Part shown: in pieces, positions 49,741 to 58,655 of the stretch | Position numbering within the stretch: the first letter of the stretch is position 1 | Layout: each line of letters opens with the position of its first letter | Assembly: GCA_022778585.1 (NCBI GenBank) | Contig: JALFTI010000002.1 | Coordinates: forward strand, 1 to 64,000 | Direction of reading: 5' to 3' | DNA from: Pygmaiobacter massiliensis | GTDB lineage: Bacteria > Bacillota > Clostridia > Oscillospirales > Ruminococcaceae | Length of the DNA: 64,000 nt | The notes under the pieces: model-generated | What the model was told of the DNA's origin: nothing | The model's input: the letters and a program-made list of their open reading frames with translations, nothing else | Databases searched by the model: none | Position numbers and translations under genes: made by a program

Positions 49741-50973
49741 ATGAAAAAGTTTATCAGCTGTGCTCTTGCTGCTGCATTGGCTTTGTCCATGGTCGGCTGC
49801 TCGGGCGGCACCAGCAGTTCCGCCGCTTCGGCAGCGGCAGGCGACAGCAGTTCCGCCGCGGCTTCCGGTGCAACCTCCGGCGAGACCATTAAGGTCGGCC
49901 TGCTGGCCAACATCTCTGGCGATGACGCCATGTACGGCAACGCTGTAAAGAACGGTGCCATGCTTTATATTGACCAGGTGAATGCTGCCGGCGGCATTAA
50001 CGGCAAGCAGATCGAGGTCAAAAGCTATGATGACAAGGGCGACGCCACTGAGGCTGTCACCGCTTTCAACCGCATGGTGGACGAGGGCATCACTGCGTTG
50101 ATCGGTTCGGTTCTGACCGGCACAACCATTGCTGTGGCCGATGAAAGCTACGACATTAATATGCCGCAGATCACCGCTTCTGCCACCGCTACCGGCGTAA
50201 CTGTGCTGGACCCGGAGGATGAGGAGAGCGAGATTCGCACCAATGTCTTCCGCGCCTGCTTCATCGACCCGTTCCAGGGCGAGAAGATGGCCCAGTATGC
50301 TTCTGAAAAGCTGGGTGCCACCTCTGCTGCCGTTATCTTCCAGACCGGCAGCGACTATTCCGAAGGTGTTGCTGAGGCGTTTGTTGCCAAGTGCAAAGAG
50401 CTGGGCATTACAGTGACCAGCGAGCAGGGCTATGCTGCCGGCGATGTGGACTTCAAGGCTCAGCTGACTGCTATTGCGGGCGAAGCTCCGGATGTGGTAT
50501 TCTGCCCCAACTATTACCAGGATGACGGCCTGATTGTTACCCAGGCCCGCCAGGTTGGCCTGGAAGCTACCTTCCTGGGCAGCGACGGCTGGGGCGGCGT
50601 TGCCGACTATGCTTCCGCTGAAGATCTGGAAGGCTCTGTGTACTGCTCCGGCTATGCTGCTGGCACCGAAGAGGTCGCCCAGTTCGAGGCTGACTATGAG
50701 GCTACTTATGGCGAGAAGGTCCCCAACATGTTTGCTCCTTTGGGCTATGATGCTGCCATGCTGATGGTGAATGCTCTGACCGCTGCTGAGGATGCGGGCC
50801 TGGAAGCTGGTACCGACGAGTATAAGCAGGCTGTTATCGACACTATGGCCGCCACCGATGGGGTGGAGGGCATCACTGGTGCCTATTCCTTCGATGAGCA
50901 GAATAACCCCATTAAGTCTGCCGCTATCATGGAACTGGTTGGTGGCGCCGAAGTCTTCAAAGAGATGTACTAA
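49741..50973 (+). CDS. livK: Branched-chain amino-acid ABC transporter substrate-binding lipoprotein (LivK/BraC-like)
   Basis: A 410-residue extracytoplasmic binding protein with a lipoprotein signal (ALALSMVGC, Cys20) and a Ser/Ala-rich linker. A type I periplasmic-binding fold follows: IKVGLLANISGDDAMYGNAV, YIDQVNAAGGINGKQIEV, ALIGSVLTGTTIAVADE. Leucine, isoleucine and valine are the classical ligands; related proteins bind amides or urea. Codon use is extremely biased, consistent with high expression relative to the permease genes. A strong hairpin follows before livH, which would help set that ratio. Confidence 0.92.
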   Translation: MKKFISCALAAALALSMVGCSGGTSSSAASAAAGDSSSAAASGATSGETIKVGLLANISGDDAMYGNAVKNGAMLYIDQVNAAGGINGKQIEVKSYDDKGDATEAVTAFNRMVDEGITALIGSVLTGTTIAVADESYDINMPQITASATATGVTVLDPEDEESEIRTNVFRACFIDPFQGEKMAQYASEKLGATSAAVIFQTGSDYSEGVAEAFVAKCKELGITVTSEQGYAAGDVDFKAQLTAIAGEAPDVVFCPNYYQDDGLIVTQARQVGLEATFLGSDGWGGVADYASAEDLEGSVYCSGYAAGTEEVAQFEADYEATYGEKVPNMFAPLGYDAAMLMVNALTAAEDAGLEAGTDEYKQAVIDTMAATDGVEGITGAYSFDEQNNPIKSAAIMELVGGAEVFKEMY

Positions 50974-51024
50974 GCGATACACAGAAAATGGCCTGGCCTG
51001 AAAGCTGCGGCCTGACACAGACCC

Positions 51025-51068
51025 AAACAAGAACTATGCGGGAAAGTCCCCGCATAGTTTCTTGTTCT
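51025..51068 (+). terminator. Hairpin attenuating livK-livH read-through
   Basis: ACAAGAACTATGCGGG and CCCGCATAGTTTCTTGT pair with one bulge across a short AAAGT-type loop. It ends without a long T-run, so it probably acts as a partial terminator or a 3' stabiliser of the livK mRNA. Confidence 0.65.
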
Positions 51069-51135
51069 ATATGCCCAAAGCAGCCGGAGGGTACTTTGGG
51101 TACAGAAGGAATCCACAGGAAAGAGAGGGGCTTTT

Positions 51136-52014
51136 ATGTCCACATTTTTCAGCCAGATCATCAACGGTCTGCAATCTGGTTCGATTTATGCGTTGGTGGC
51201 GCTGGGATACAGTATGGTATATGGTATTATCATGCTGCTGAACTTTGCCCATGGCGATATCATTATGGTGGGTGCCTATGTTATCTGGCTGGGGGTCACC
51301 ACCTGGAATATAAACCCGCTGGTCTCGATTCTGCTGGCGGTGGCAGTCAGCACATTGCTGGGTGTTGTGATTGAAAAGGTTGCTTATGCCCCGCTACGCT
51401 CTTCCCCGCGCTTGTCGCTGCTTATTACTGCCATCGGTATTTCCTATCTGTTGGAAAACGGCTTTCAGCTTATTTTTGGGGCGGGGGCGAAAACAGTGCC
51501 CACCTTTATCAGCGGTCCTTCCCTTCAGCTGGGCAGCATGACGGTAAGCTTCCCCGCCATGGTTACCATTGTGGTGACGGTGGTTATGATGGTTGGTCTG
51601 ACCATACTGGTTCAGAAGACCAAGCTGGGCAAGGCCATGCGTGCGGTCAGTGAGGATATGGGGGCTGCACAGTTGATGGGTATTAGCCTGAATACTACCA
51701 TTTCCTTTACTTTCATGCTGGGCAGTGCGCTGGCGGGCGTGGCTTCGGTTTTGTACCTGTGTGCCTACCCGCAGGCTTCCCCCACAATGGGCAGCATGCT
51801 GGGCCTGAAGGCTTTCGTAGCGGCGGTACTGGGAGGCATTGGCAGCCTGCCGGGAGCTATGCTGGGCGGCTTTATTATTGGTATGGCGGAAGCGTTGGTA
51901 TCGGCAGTGGGCCTTTCGGTTTGGAAAGATGGCGTGGTATTTGCTATTTTGATCGTGGTGCTGTTGGTGCGTCCTTCGGGCATTTTGGGCAAAACTGTGA
52001 AAGAGAAAGTGTAA
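51136..52014 (+). CDS. livH: Branched-chain amino-acid ABC transporter permease LivH
   Basis: A 292-residue permease. It starts MSTFFSQIINGLQSGSIYAL, VALGYSMVYGIIMLLNFAHGDI, and continues with FVAAVLGGIGSLPGAMLGGFIIGMAE, all typical of LivH/BraD. About eight membrane helices. ATG 51136 has GAAAGAGAGGGGC upstream. It pairs with LivM, 15 bases downstream, to form the translocation channel. Confidence 0.94.
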   Translation: MSTFFSQIINGLQSGSIYALVALGYSMVYGIIMLLNFAHGDIIMVGAYVIWLGVTTWNINPLVSILLAVAVSTLLGVVIEKVAYAPLRSSPRLSLLITAIGISYLLENGFQLIFGAGAKTVPTFISGPSLQLGSMTVSFPAMVTIVVTVVMMVGLTILVQKTKLGKAMRAVSEDMGAAQLMGISLNTTISFTFMLGSALAGVASVLYLCAYPQASPTMGSMLGLKAFVAAVLGGIGSLPGAMLGGFIIGMAEALVSAVGLSVWKDGVVFAILIVVLLVRPSGILGKTVKEKV

Positions 52015-52029
52015 AGGGGGCGGGCTTGT

Positions 52030-53076
52030 ATGAAAACCAGAAAAACAATTCCAATGCCGGTCCGCTACCTGATCAATGGTGTGCTGTTGGCGATTTTTCT
52101 CGTGGGCGGCACTATTATGGTGAATTCGGGCATTGTGTCGGGCTATTATTCCAAAATTTTAATGCTGATTGGCATTAACATTATTTTGGCTGTTTCGTTG
52201 AATGTGGCCACCGGTTATTTGGGCCAACTGCCGCTGGGCCATGCGGGCTTTATGGCAGTGGGCGCCTATACCGGAGGCATTTTCCTGAAGGCAGTCGAAG
52301 CTTCCAAGGCGGAAGGCCCTGTGCTGTGGGTGTACATAGCGGCGGCACTGCTGCTTTCTGGGCTGGTGGCTGGCATTTTCGGCATTATTATCGGTGTGCC
52401 GGCTTTGCGGCTGAAGGGCGACTATTTGGCCATTATCACCTTGGGCTTTGGCGAAATTATCCGGGTGGTGCTGACCAATATTGACGGTGTGCTGGGCTTT
52501 GATTTTACCTACGGTGCTTCCGGCTTGAAGCGTATTCCCAAAATTGCCAGCTTCTTTAATGTGTTTTTATGCGTTATTCTCAGCTGCATGGTCATTCATA
52601 TGATTATGAAGTCCCGTCATGGCAGAGCCATCCTTGCAATCCGTGAAAATGAGATAGCAGCAGAAAGCTGCGGTATCCGCATTACCTATTATAAGGTAAT
52701 GGCGTTCACCGTATCGGCCTTTTTTGCCGGGGTGGCGGGCTGCTTGTACGCCGGCTATCTGGGCAGCTTGCAGCCCACCACTTTCGGCTTCATGAAGTCG
52801 ATTGAGATTTTGGTTATGGTGGTGCTGGGCGGCATGGGCAGCATGTTGGGTTCGGTGCTTTCGGCCACCGTGCTCACTGCTTTGCCGGAACTGCTGCGCA
52901 CCTTCTCCGATTACCGGATGGTGGTTTACTCGCTGGTGCTGGTTTTGATGATGATCTTCAAACCCAGCGGCCTGTTGGGACAGTATGACTTCTCCCTGTC
53001 GCGCATTCTGGAGAAGTTGATGAACCGGGGCAGTGCCCCAAAGGCGCAGGCGAAGGAGGGCGGAAAGAATGAGTAA
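52030..53076 (+). CDS. livM: Branched-chain amino-acid ABC transporter permease LivM
   Basis: A 348-residue permease, second half of the channel. Recognised from INIILAVSLNVATGYLGQLP, LGHAGFMAVGAYTGGIF, LAIITLGFGEIIRVVLTN, and the coupling region ILAIRENEIAAESCGI. LVMVVLGGMGSMLGSVLSA near the end is also typical. The start follows AAAGGGGGCGGGC. Its end overlaps the livG start by eight bases. Confidence 0.94.
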   Translation: MKTRKTIPMPVRYLINGVLLAIFLVGGTIMVNSGIVSGYYSKILMLIGINIILAVSLNVATGYLGQLPLGHAGFMAVGAYTGGIFLKAVEASKAEGPVLWVYIAAALLLSGLVAGIFGIIIGVPALRLKGDYLAIITLGFGEIIRVVLTNIDGVLGFDFTYGASGLKRIPKIASFFNVFLCVILSCMVIHMIMKSRHGRAILAIRENEIAAESCGIRITYYKVMAFTVSAFFAGVAGCLYAGYLGSLQPTTFGFMKSIEILVMVVLGGMGSMLGSVLSATVLTALPELLRTFSDYRMVVYSLVLVLMMIFKPSGLLGQYDFSLSRILEKLMNRGSAPKAQAKEGGKNE

Positions 53077-53893
53077 ACTGGTTGAGGTTCCCGGCGGCAT
53101 TATTCCCGAGCGGGACGCCGGCAAGCCCCCCGTGCTGGAAGCGCGGCATATTGGCATTGATTTTGGCGGCCTGACAGCGGTGGACGATTTTGATTTTGTA
53201 TTGGGCGCCACCGAAATTGGCGGGTTGATTGGCCCCAATGGCGCGGGTAAAACTACTGTCTTTAACCTGTTGACCAATGTATATCAGCCTACCCGGGGTT
53301 CTATTCTGCTGAACGGGGTGGATACCAAGGGCAAAAGTACCTACCAGATCAATAAACTGGGCATTGCCCGTACTTTCCAAAATATTCGTCTATTCAAAGA
53401 CTTAACCGTGTTGGATAATGTGTTGATTGGCATGCACAATGCTATGGACTACAACATGGCCAGTTCGGTTTTGCGCCTTCCCCGTTATTGGAAAGAGGAA
53501 AAGCGCGCGAAGGAGAAAGCTATAGAGCTGCTTTCCATCTTTGACATGCAGGATATGGTGGAACTGAATGCGGGAAATTTGCCCTATGGTGCGCAGCGCC
53601 GGCTGGAAATTGTGCGGGCGTTGGCCACAAAGCCCAAACTGCTTTTGCTGGACGAACCGGCTGCCGGCATGAACCCTTCCGAAACCGCAGAGCTAATGGA
53701 AAATATTCGCCGTATCCGGGATATGTTTAAAATTTCCATTATGCTGATCGAGCATGACATGAACCTGGTAATGGGCATCTGCGAGGGTATTGCGGTGCTG
53801 AATTATGGCCGGATTATTGCAAAAGGGACCCCTGAAGAGATCCGCAACAATCCGGTGGTTATCGAGGCATATCTAGGCAAGAAAGGGGTGTAA
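53069..53893 (+). CDS. livG: Branched-chain amino-acid ABC transporter ATPase LivG
   Basis: A 274-residue ATPase with Walker A GPNGAGKTT, IARTFQNIRLFKDLTVLDNV, a signature region reading LPYGAQRRLEIVRAL (the usual LSYGxQR variant of LivG), Walker B LLLDEPAAGMNP, and LIEHDMNLVMGI. ATG 53069 lies inside the end of livM behind AAGGAGGGCGG; the track's 53033 start is an extension. About 20 residues at the N-terminus precede the usual LivG start. Confidence 0.94.
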   Translation: MSKLVEVPGGIIPERDAGKPPVLEARHIGIDFGGLTAVDDFDFVLGATEIGGLIGPNGAGKTTVFNLLTNVYQPTRGSILLNGVDTKGKSTYQINKLGIARTFQNIRLFKDLTVLDNVLIGMHNAMDYNMASSVLRLPRYWKEEKRAKEKAIELLSIFDMQDMVELNAGNLPYGAQRRLEIVRALATKPKLLLLDEPAAGMNPSETAELMENIRRIRDMFKISIMLIEHDMNLVMGICEGIAVLNYGRIIAKGTPEEIRNNPVVIEAYLGKKGV

Positions 53894-53897
53894 CGGC

Positions 53898-54599
53898 ATG
53901 CTGAAGGTCGAAAATATCAATGTGTATTATGGCAATATCCATGCCGTGAAGGATATCTCTTTCGAGGTGCATAAGGGAGAGATTGTAACTCTGATTGGTG
54001 CAAACGGCGCAGGAAAATCCACCATTTTGAATACGATTTCCGGGCAGCTGCGATCCAAAACCGGCCAGATCACCTTTTTGGACCAGAATATAGGCCACCT
54101 GGCTCCTCATAAAGTAGTGCCGCTGGGGCTTGCACAGGTGCCGGAAGGCCGACGGGTGTTTTTGCACATGACGGTGGAAGAAAACCTGGAGATGGGCGGC
54201 TACACCCGCTCTGCGGCGGAAAACGCAGAATCGATTGCTGATGTTTACCGCCGCTTCCCTCGCTTGAACGAGCGGCGCCGCCAGGTGGCGGGCACTCTTT
54301 CGGGCGGCGAACAGCAAATGCTGGCCATGGGCCGTGCGTTAATGGCAAAGCCGGCCCTTATGATGCTGGATGAACCTTCCATGGGCCTTGCCCCCATTCT
54401 GGTAGAGCAAATTTTTGATATTATTAAGGAGCTGCACGAGGCAGGCACTACTATTTTGCTGGTGGAGCAGAATGCGCAGATGGCCCTTTCCATTGCGGAT
54501 CGGGCTTATGTGTTGGAAACCGGCCGAATTGTAATGCAGGGCAATGCCAAAGACCTGCTGAATGACGACAAGGTGCGCAGCGCCTATCTGGGTGGTTAA
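53898..54599 (+). CDS. livF: Branched-chain amino-acid ABC transporter ATPase LivF
   Basis: A 233-residue ATPase, partner of LivG. Walker A GANGAGKST, PEGRRVFLHMTVEENLEMG (family-typical), signature LSGGEQQMLAMGRAL, Walker B LMLDEPSMGLAP, and LLVEQNAQMAL. The start is four bases after the livG stop. It is the last gene of the operon, before a strong terminator. Confidence 0.95.
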   Translation: MLKVENINVYYGNIHAVKDISFEVHKGEIVTLIGANGAGKSTILNTISGQLRSKTGQITFLDQNIGHLAPHKVVPLGLAQVPEGRRVFLHMTVEENLEMGGYTRSAAENAESIADVYRRFPRLNERRRQVAGTLSGGEQQMLAMGRALMAKPALMMLDEPSMGLAPILVEQIFDIIKELHEAGTTILLVEQNAQMALSIADRAYVLETGRIVMQGNAKDLLNDDKVRSAYLGG

Positions 54600-54646
54600 G
54601 GAACATAGCTCTTTACCGGCCAAAAATCATATGAACCAATCGGCAA

Positions 54647-54683
54647 AACGCCGGGGCGGTCATCGCCCCGGCGTTTTTTGTGT
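54647..54683 (+). terminator. Terminator of the liv operon
   Basis: AACGCCGGGGCG/CGCCCCGGCGTT with loop GTCAT, followed by TTTT. Confidence 0.93.
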
Positions 54684-54985
54684 GGTTATTTCAATGTACT
54701 AAGGGCCCAATTTGTCAGGAAGGTAATTTATAAAAACCGGTTGAACACGACTATGCTGCCAGAGAGGGGTGTGGACAGGCGGAAGCTAAAAACGGCAGGC
54801 GTGTCCTGTTTTGCAGTGTGCATGCATAGAATAAAAACAGCAAGTCTGCAAAGCTTTGCTGAAAAGCAAAAGGAAAAGCAGGAAAAATGCAGGGCTGTAC
54901 TTAGCCCCGACAGTAAAAGCCGGTGCTTTGTGGTCAGGCAGGCCAATCTAAACGCCTGCGGCAAAGCATAAAAGGAGGAAAAAAC
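54684..54985. other. Gene-free stretch before the GHL10 gene
   Basis: About 300 bases with no convincing gene or structured RNA. Presumably it holds the promoter of the following gene, but no clear -35/-10 pair was found. Confidence 0.4.
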
Positions 54986-56236
54986 ATGAGAAGACACCGT
55001 TCGCGCCTGCCCAAAGCGGGTGTTTGCCTGTTGGCGCTTTTGGTGCTGGCCGGGGCCGTATATGCAGTATGGGGTGCGTTTTTGCCGGCAGCTTATATGG
55101 GCGACGGTATGTTTACAACCGGACAAGCGAATACAGAGCAGGAGTGGCGTGCGGTGTGGATCAGTTATTTGGAATACCAACAGATGGATCTTTCCGGTGA
55201 AGAGTCTGCCAGGGCGGAGTTTTCGGCGGTGTTTGACAATGTAGCGGCGGCCGGTTTTAATACCGTAGTGGCCCAGGTGCGGCCGTTTGGAGATGCGCTT
55301 TATGCCAGCAGTGTATTTCCGTGGAGCCATTTGTTGACAGGAACCCAAGGACAGGACCCTGGCTATGATCCGCTTGCTTTAATGATAGAGCTGGCCCATG
55401 AGAGGGGGCTGCGGCTGGAAGCCTGGGTAAACCCCTACCGGGTACAGGGCGGTAAAACCCCTGCAACCCTCGCACCAGAAAACCCGGCCGTACTTTGGCA
55501 GGCAAACCCGGAAACTTCTGGCTGGGTTCACTTAACTGATACCGGCCTGTGGTATGACCCCGGTGTGCCAGAGGTCCAGGCGCTGATTGTACAGGGGGTG
55601 ACAGAAATATGCGCAAACTACGAGGTGGACGGTATTCAGTTTGATGACTATTTCTACCCCACCACGGATGAAACCTTTGACGCGTCCACCTATGCAGCCT
55701 ATTCGAATGGGCAGGCCCTGGCCGATTGGCGCCGGTCCAATGTGGATAATCTAATCCAGCAGGTAGGACAGGTTATAGAAGAGTGCGGCCACAGTTTGGT
55801 TTTCGGAATTAGCCCGCAGGGAAACCGGGCCAATAATTACGACCAGCAGTACAGTGATATAGCCCGCTGGGCACAAGAGGGATGGGTGGATTATATCTGT
55901 CCGCAGCTGTATTGGGGGTTTGACTATCGAACCGAGTCGGGCAGCGATGCGTTTGCGTTTCAAAACTGCCTGCAAAGCTGGTGTGCAGTGCCCCGCGCAG
56001 AAAATGTAGCGCTTTACATTGGCTTGGGGGCCTGGCGCGTAGGGGAAGGGGACGGCAGTGCGGTGTCCAGCCAGGAATGGTATACCGGCCAAAACCTGGC
56101 CAAACAGGTTGCTGCTCTGCGGGAAGCTTCTGCGCAGGGGTATGCAATTTATCGGTATGACAGCCTGTGGAATGGGGCAAATGATTTGTGTGCAAGTGAA
56201 CTGGCAGCCCTGGCAAAACAAAATGGTGTGGCCTGA
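54986..56236 (+). CDS. GHL10-type glycoside-hydrolase-like secreted protein (DUF187/YngK-like)
   Basis: A 416-residue protein with an uncleaved or cleavable signal helix (VCLLALLVLAGAVYAVWGAF) followed by the glycosyl-hydrolase-like 10 domain: WRAVWISYLEYQQMDLSG, VFDNVAAAGFNTVVAQVRP, LEAWVNPYRVQG, VDGIQFDDYFYP, FGISPQGNRAN, and DYICPQLYWGF. Related proteins act on peptidoglycan or other glycans, though activity has been shown for few. ATG 54986 has AAAAGGAGGAAAAAAC upstream; the track's 54923 start is an extension. Monocistronic. Confidence 0.88.
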   Translation: MRRHRSRLPKAGVCLLALLVLAGAVYAVWGAFLPAAYMGDGMFTTGQANTEQEWRAVWISYLEYQQMDLSGEESARAEFSAVFDNVAAAGFNTVVAQVRPFGDALYASSVFPWSHLLTGTQGQDPGYDPLALMIELAHERGLRLEAWVNPYRVQGGKTPATLAPENPAVLWQANPETSGWVHLTDTGLWYDPGVPEVQALIVQGVTEICANYEVDGIQFDDYFYPTTDETFDASTYAAYSNGQALADWRRSNVDNLIQQVGQVIEECGHSLVFGISPQGNRANNYDQQYSDIARWAQEGWVDYICPQLYWGFDYRTESGSDAFAFQNCLQSWCAVPRAENVALYIGLGAWRVGEGDGSAVSSQEWYTGQNLAKQVAALREASAQGYAIYRYDSLWNGANDLCASELAALAKQNGVA

Positions 56237-56333
56237 ACCGTTCCTTTCGTTGGCAGGTGTAATAAAAACAGTTTTTGCTTCGCTACGGCGAAGATGCAAA
56301 GTAAGTATGATATACTATTTTAAAATGGGCGTT

Positions 56334-56361
56334 TTGCTTTCCGGGCAGCTTATGGTATAAT
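56334..56361 (+). promoter_or_regulatory. Putative promoter upstream of trmB
   Basis: TTGCTT and a perfect TATAAT with a 16-base spacer, about 165 bases before trmB, leaving an unusually long leader. Confidence 0.6.
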
Positions 56362-56480
56362 AAACCGCAAAGCCGCTGCCATAGTTTTTTCAATGCGGAA
56401 CTTGCTGCTTGTTTGCAGGCAGCGGTACAGGCCGCATGTCCGCGGTTTGCAATTATGCCCCATTTTTACCCAGGGACCGT
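56362..56480 (+). other. Possible structured leader or small RNA ahead of trmB
   Basis: AAACCGC can pair with GCGGTTT about 75 bases later, and within it GCCGCTGCC pairs with GGCAGCGG; ATGCGG and CCGCAT give an alternative pairing. This long, interrupted hairpin directly follows the promoter. No known riboswitch, T-box or 6S motif was recognised. Confidence 0.35.
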
Positions 56481-56527
56481 GCAGTTTGCGGAACCTGCTG
56501 ATATAGGAAGTAAAGGAATTAAATTCT

Positions 56528-57187
56528 ATGCGAATGAGACATAAACCCTACGCACGCCCGGAGTTGGCCGGCTGCCCATTTTTTATACCCGAACCGGAGA
56601 AAGCAAGGGGGCAGTGGCAATCTTTATTTGCCCAGCCCCAGCCGTTGGTGTTGGAACTGGGGTGCGGGAAAGGCGGGTTTGCGGCAATGTATGCCTCGGC
56701 CCATCCCGAGGTGAATTATCTGGCAGTGGACTATTTAAGCGATGTGCTGGTTTTGGCCAAGCGCCGGGTGGAGGAAGCTTATGCCGCTGCGCAGCTTGTG
56801 CCGGAAAACATTCGGCTTACAGCGCTGAATATCCAGTGGATTGAAAATAACCTGGCACCACAAGACCGGGTGGAACGCATTTTTATTAACTTTTGTAACC
56901 CTTGGCCTAAGGTTAGTCACCATAAGCGCCGCCTGACCCATCCCCGCCAATTGGTGCAGTACCGGCAATTTTTAGCGCCACAGGGAGAAGTGTGGTTTAA
57001 AACCGATGACGATGACCTGTTTGAGGCGAGTGTGGATTACTTTGCAGAGAATGGGTTTGAGCTGCGCTTTTTGACGCGGGACCTGCATGCTCAGGAACCA
57101 GAGTGGAATATTCGAACAGAGTATGAGGAAAAGTTTTCTGCCTTGGGGGTGCCAATCAAGGCTTTGATTGCGGTAAAACAAGACTGA
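56528..57187 (+). CDS. trmB: tRNA (guanine-N7-)-methyltransferase TrmB
   Basis: Methylates G46 of tRNA using S-adenosylmethionine, 219 residues. SAM motif I VLELGCGKGGFAAMYA, the following VNYLAVDY, then INFCNPWPKVSHHKRRLTHP, the TrmB signature (NFxDPWPKxxHxKRR), and a C-terminal NIRTEYEEKFSALGVPI. The start is ATG 56528 with a weak AAGGAATT upstream. Confidence 0.95.
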   Translation: MRMRHKPYARPELAGCPFFIPEPEKARGQWQSLFAQPQPLVLELGCGKGGFAAMYASAHPEVNYLAVDYLSDVLVLAKRRVEEAYAAAQLVPENIRLTALNIQWIENNLAPQDRVERIFINFCNPWPKVSHHKRRLTHPRQLVQYRQFLAPQGEVWFKTDDDDLFEASVDYFAENGFELRFLTRDLHAQEPEWNIRTEYEEKFSALGVPIKALIAVKQD

Positions 57188-57254
57188 CCCATATCTTTTT
57201 ACAAACAATAGTGCTTTAATCAATCATAGAATCAGCAAGTTTTGACATATGCTG

Positions 57255-57302
57255 GAAAATACCGGCCGACGCCTAAACGGTGCCGGCCGGTATTGCTTTT
57301 TA
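57255..57302 (+). terminator. Terminator after trmB
   Basis: AATACCGGCC and GGCCGGTATT form a 10-base stem across a loop that pairs partly within itself, followed by GCTTTTT. Confidence 0.8.
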
Positions 57303-57510
57303 AGGGGATATAGAGCGGTGGTAGGAAAAGTAAATAGTGACCTGGGATGAAAGTTTTGCCTCGGCCGGGAAAGGATAAGGAAAGCAGCCTCAAAAGGCAA
57401 ATGGTTTTTGCAAAAAGGCAGAAAAAAGCATACAAAGCAAAATGCCGAAAAGCGGGAAAAAGTAATTTGTGACCGAAGTGTAAAAATTCCAAATAATTTT
57501 TGAGAGGTGC
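57303..57510. other. Gene-free stretch before the hrcA promoter
   Basis: About 200 purine-rich bases; no gene, RNA motif or repeat was recognised. Confidence 0.4.
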
Positions 57511-57538
57511 TTGACAAAGAAAAAAGTTGGTGTAGAAT
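57511..57538 (+). promoter_or_regulatory. Sigma-A-type promoter of the hrcA-grpE-dnaK-dnaJ operon
   Basis: TTGACA and TAGAAT separated by 16 bases, ending five bases before the CIRCE operator, so HrcA bound to CIRCE would block transcription start. Confidence 0.85.
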
Positions 57539-57542
57539 AAAG

Positions 57543-57569
57543 TTAGCACTCGGGAACAAAGAGTGCTAA
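57543..57569 (+). promoter_or_regulatory. CIRCE operator (HrcA binding site)
   Basis: A perfect inverted repeat TTAGCACTC-N9-GAGTGCTAA, identical to the CIRCE consensus, between the promoter and hrcA. It implies HrcA repression relieved on heat shock. Confidence 0.98.
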
Positions 57570-57593
57570 AACGCAAAAAAGGAAGGTGCGGGT

Positions 57594-58613
57594 ATGGATA
57601 TGGATGAGCGCAAGCGGCGCATCCTGGCCGCCATTGTGGCGCTTTATGCACAGGACGGCGAGCCGGTCGGCTCCAACCTGCTCTGCAATTATTTAAACAT
57701 GGCAGTCTCTTCCGCAACATTGCGAAACGAGATGGCTACCTTGACCAGATTGGGACTTTTGGAGCAGCCCCATACCAGCGCGGGAAGGGTACCCAGCACC
57801 GAAGGGTATCGGTACTATATTGAAAACCTGATAGAAGGCAAAGGAGACCTGAAGCAGGCTGACCGCAGACGGATTGATGAGGCGTTTTCCGGATTTGACT
57901 TTGATCCGGAAAGGCTTGCCAAAGGGGCAGCAAAGGAGCTTTCCGCCATGACAGGATATCCGGCCGTGGCAATGACCCCAAAAAGCGACGATGTGAAGGT
58001 TGCCTATTTTAATGTCATTCAAACCGGCCGGTTTTCGGCGGCGGTGCTCAGCGTCAGCTCGGTGGGCGGCGTTGCCACCCGGGTGGCAGCCATAGAACGG
58101 CCGCTTACCGCGCAGGATATTGAAACGGTTACCAACTATCTGAACCGCACGCTGGCTTTTGTCTCGAAAGAAGATGTGAGCCCGCTGGCGCAAAATCTCT
58201 TGCGGGAGGGTCTGGCCGATCAGCAGGCGCTGTGGCCTATTGTAAAGGCGGCTGTTACGCTGCTGCAAGGAGCTGGCCGAAGCAAGGTATTTGTAGCCGG
58301 GCAGGATAAACTGCTCAACTGGCCGGAGCTGGAACCCAGCCTGCGGGGCTGTTTGAAGCTTTTGGGCAATACCGACCAGCTGCGGCAGATTGTTGCACCC
58401 CCTGGTATGCGCACTGCCGTTTTAATGGGGGATGAGCTTTCCGAAGAATTGCCGGGTGTGGCCATTGCAGCCAAACGATACCTGGCCGGGGGCGGGCGCA
58501 GCGGTACCATAGCCCTTTTAGGACCGAGTAGAATGCCTTACCTGACTGTGCTGCCGAAGCTTGAATATTTTGCTGAGAAGCTGGGCCGGGCCATGACCCG
58601 GGCCGAAAAATAA
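57594..58613 (+). CDS. hrcA: Heat-inducible transcription repressor HrcA
   Basis: A 339-residue repressor of the CIRCE regulon. N-terminal winged helix (RKRRILAAIVALYAQDGEPV, GSNLL, VSSATLRNEMATLTRLGLLEQ, PHTSAGRVPSTEGYRYYI), a central dimerisation domain and a C-terminal IGPE-like segment (TIALLGPSRMPYLTVLPKLEYFAEKLG). The CIRCE element just upstream shows autoregulation. ATG 57594 has AAAAAAGGAAGGTGC upstream; a second ATG two codons later is possible. Confidence 0.96.
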   Translation: MDMDERKRRILAAIVALYAQDGEPVGSNLLCNYLNMAVSSATLRNEMATLTRLGLLEQPHTSAGRVPSTEGYRYYIENLIEGKGDLKQADRRRIDEAFSGFDFDPERLAKGAAKELSAMTGYPAVAMTPKSDDVKVAYFNVIQTGRFSAAVLSVSSVGGVATRVAAIERPLTAQDIETVTNYLNRTLAFVSKEDVSPLAQNLLREGLADQQALWPIVKAAVTLLQGAGRSKVFVAGQDKLLNWPELEPSLRGCLKLLGNTDQLRQIVAPPGMRTAVLMGDELSEELPGVAIAAKRYLAGGGRSGTIALLGPSRMPYLTVLPKLEYFAEKLGRAMTRAEK

Positions 58614-58655
58614 ACCAAGTACCGCAAGGCGGTTTTGCCAGAAAGGATTTCTATC

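Noticed and set aside
49696-51030. 444-aa minus-strand ORF opposite livK
   Set aside because: Shadow of a highly codon-biased gene; no start signal or recognisable domain.
56362-56480. 6S RNA at the trmB leader
   Set aside because: A long hairpin with internal loops is possible, but I could not find the conserved 6S elements around the central bubble.
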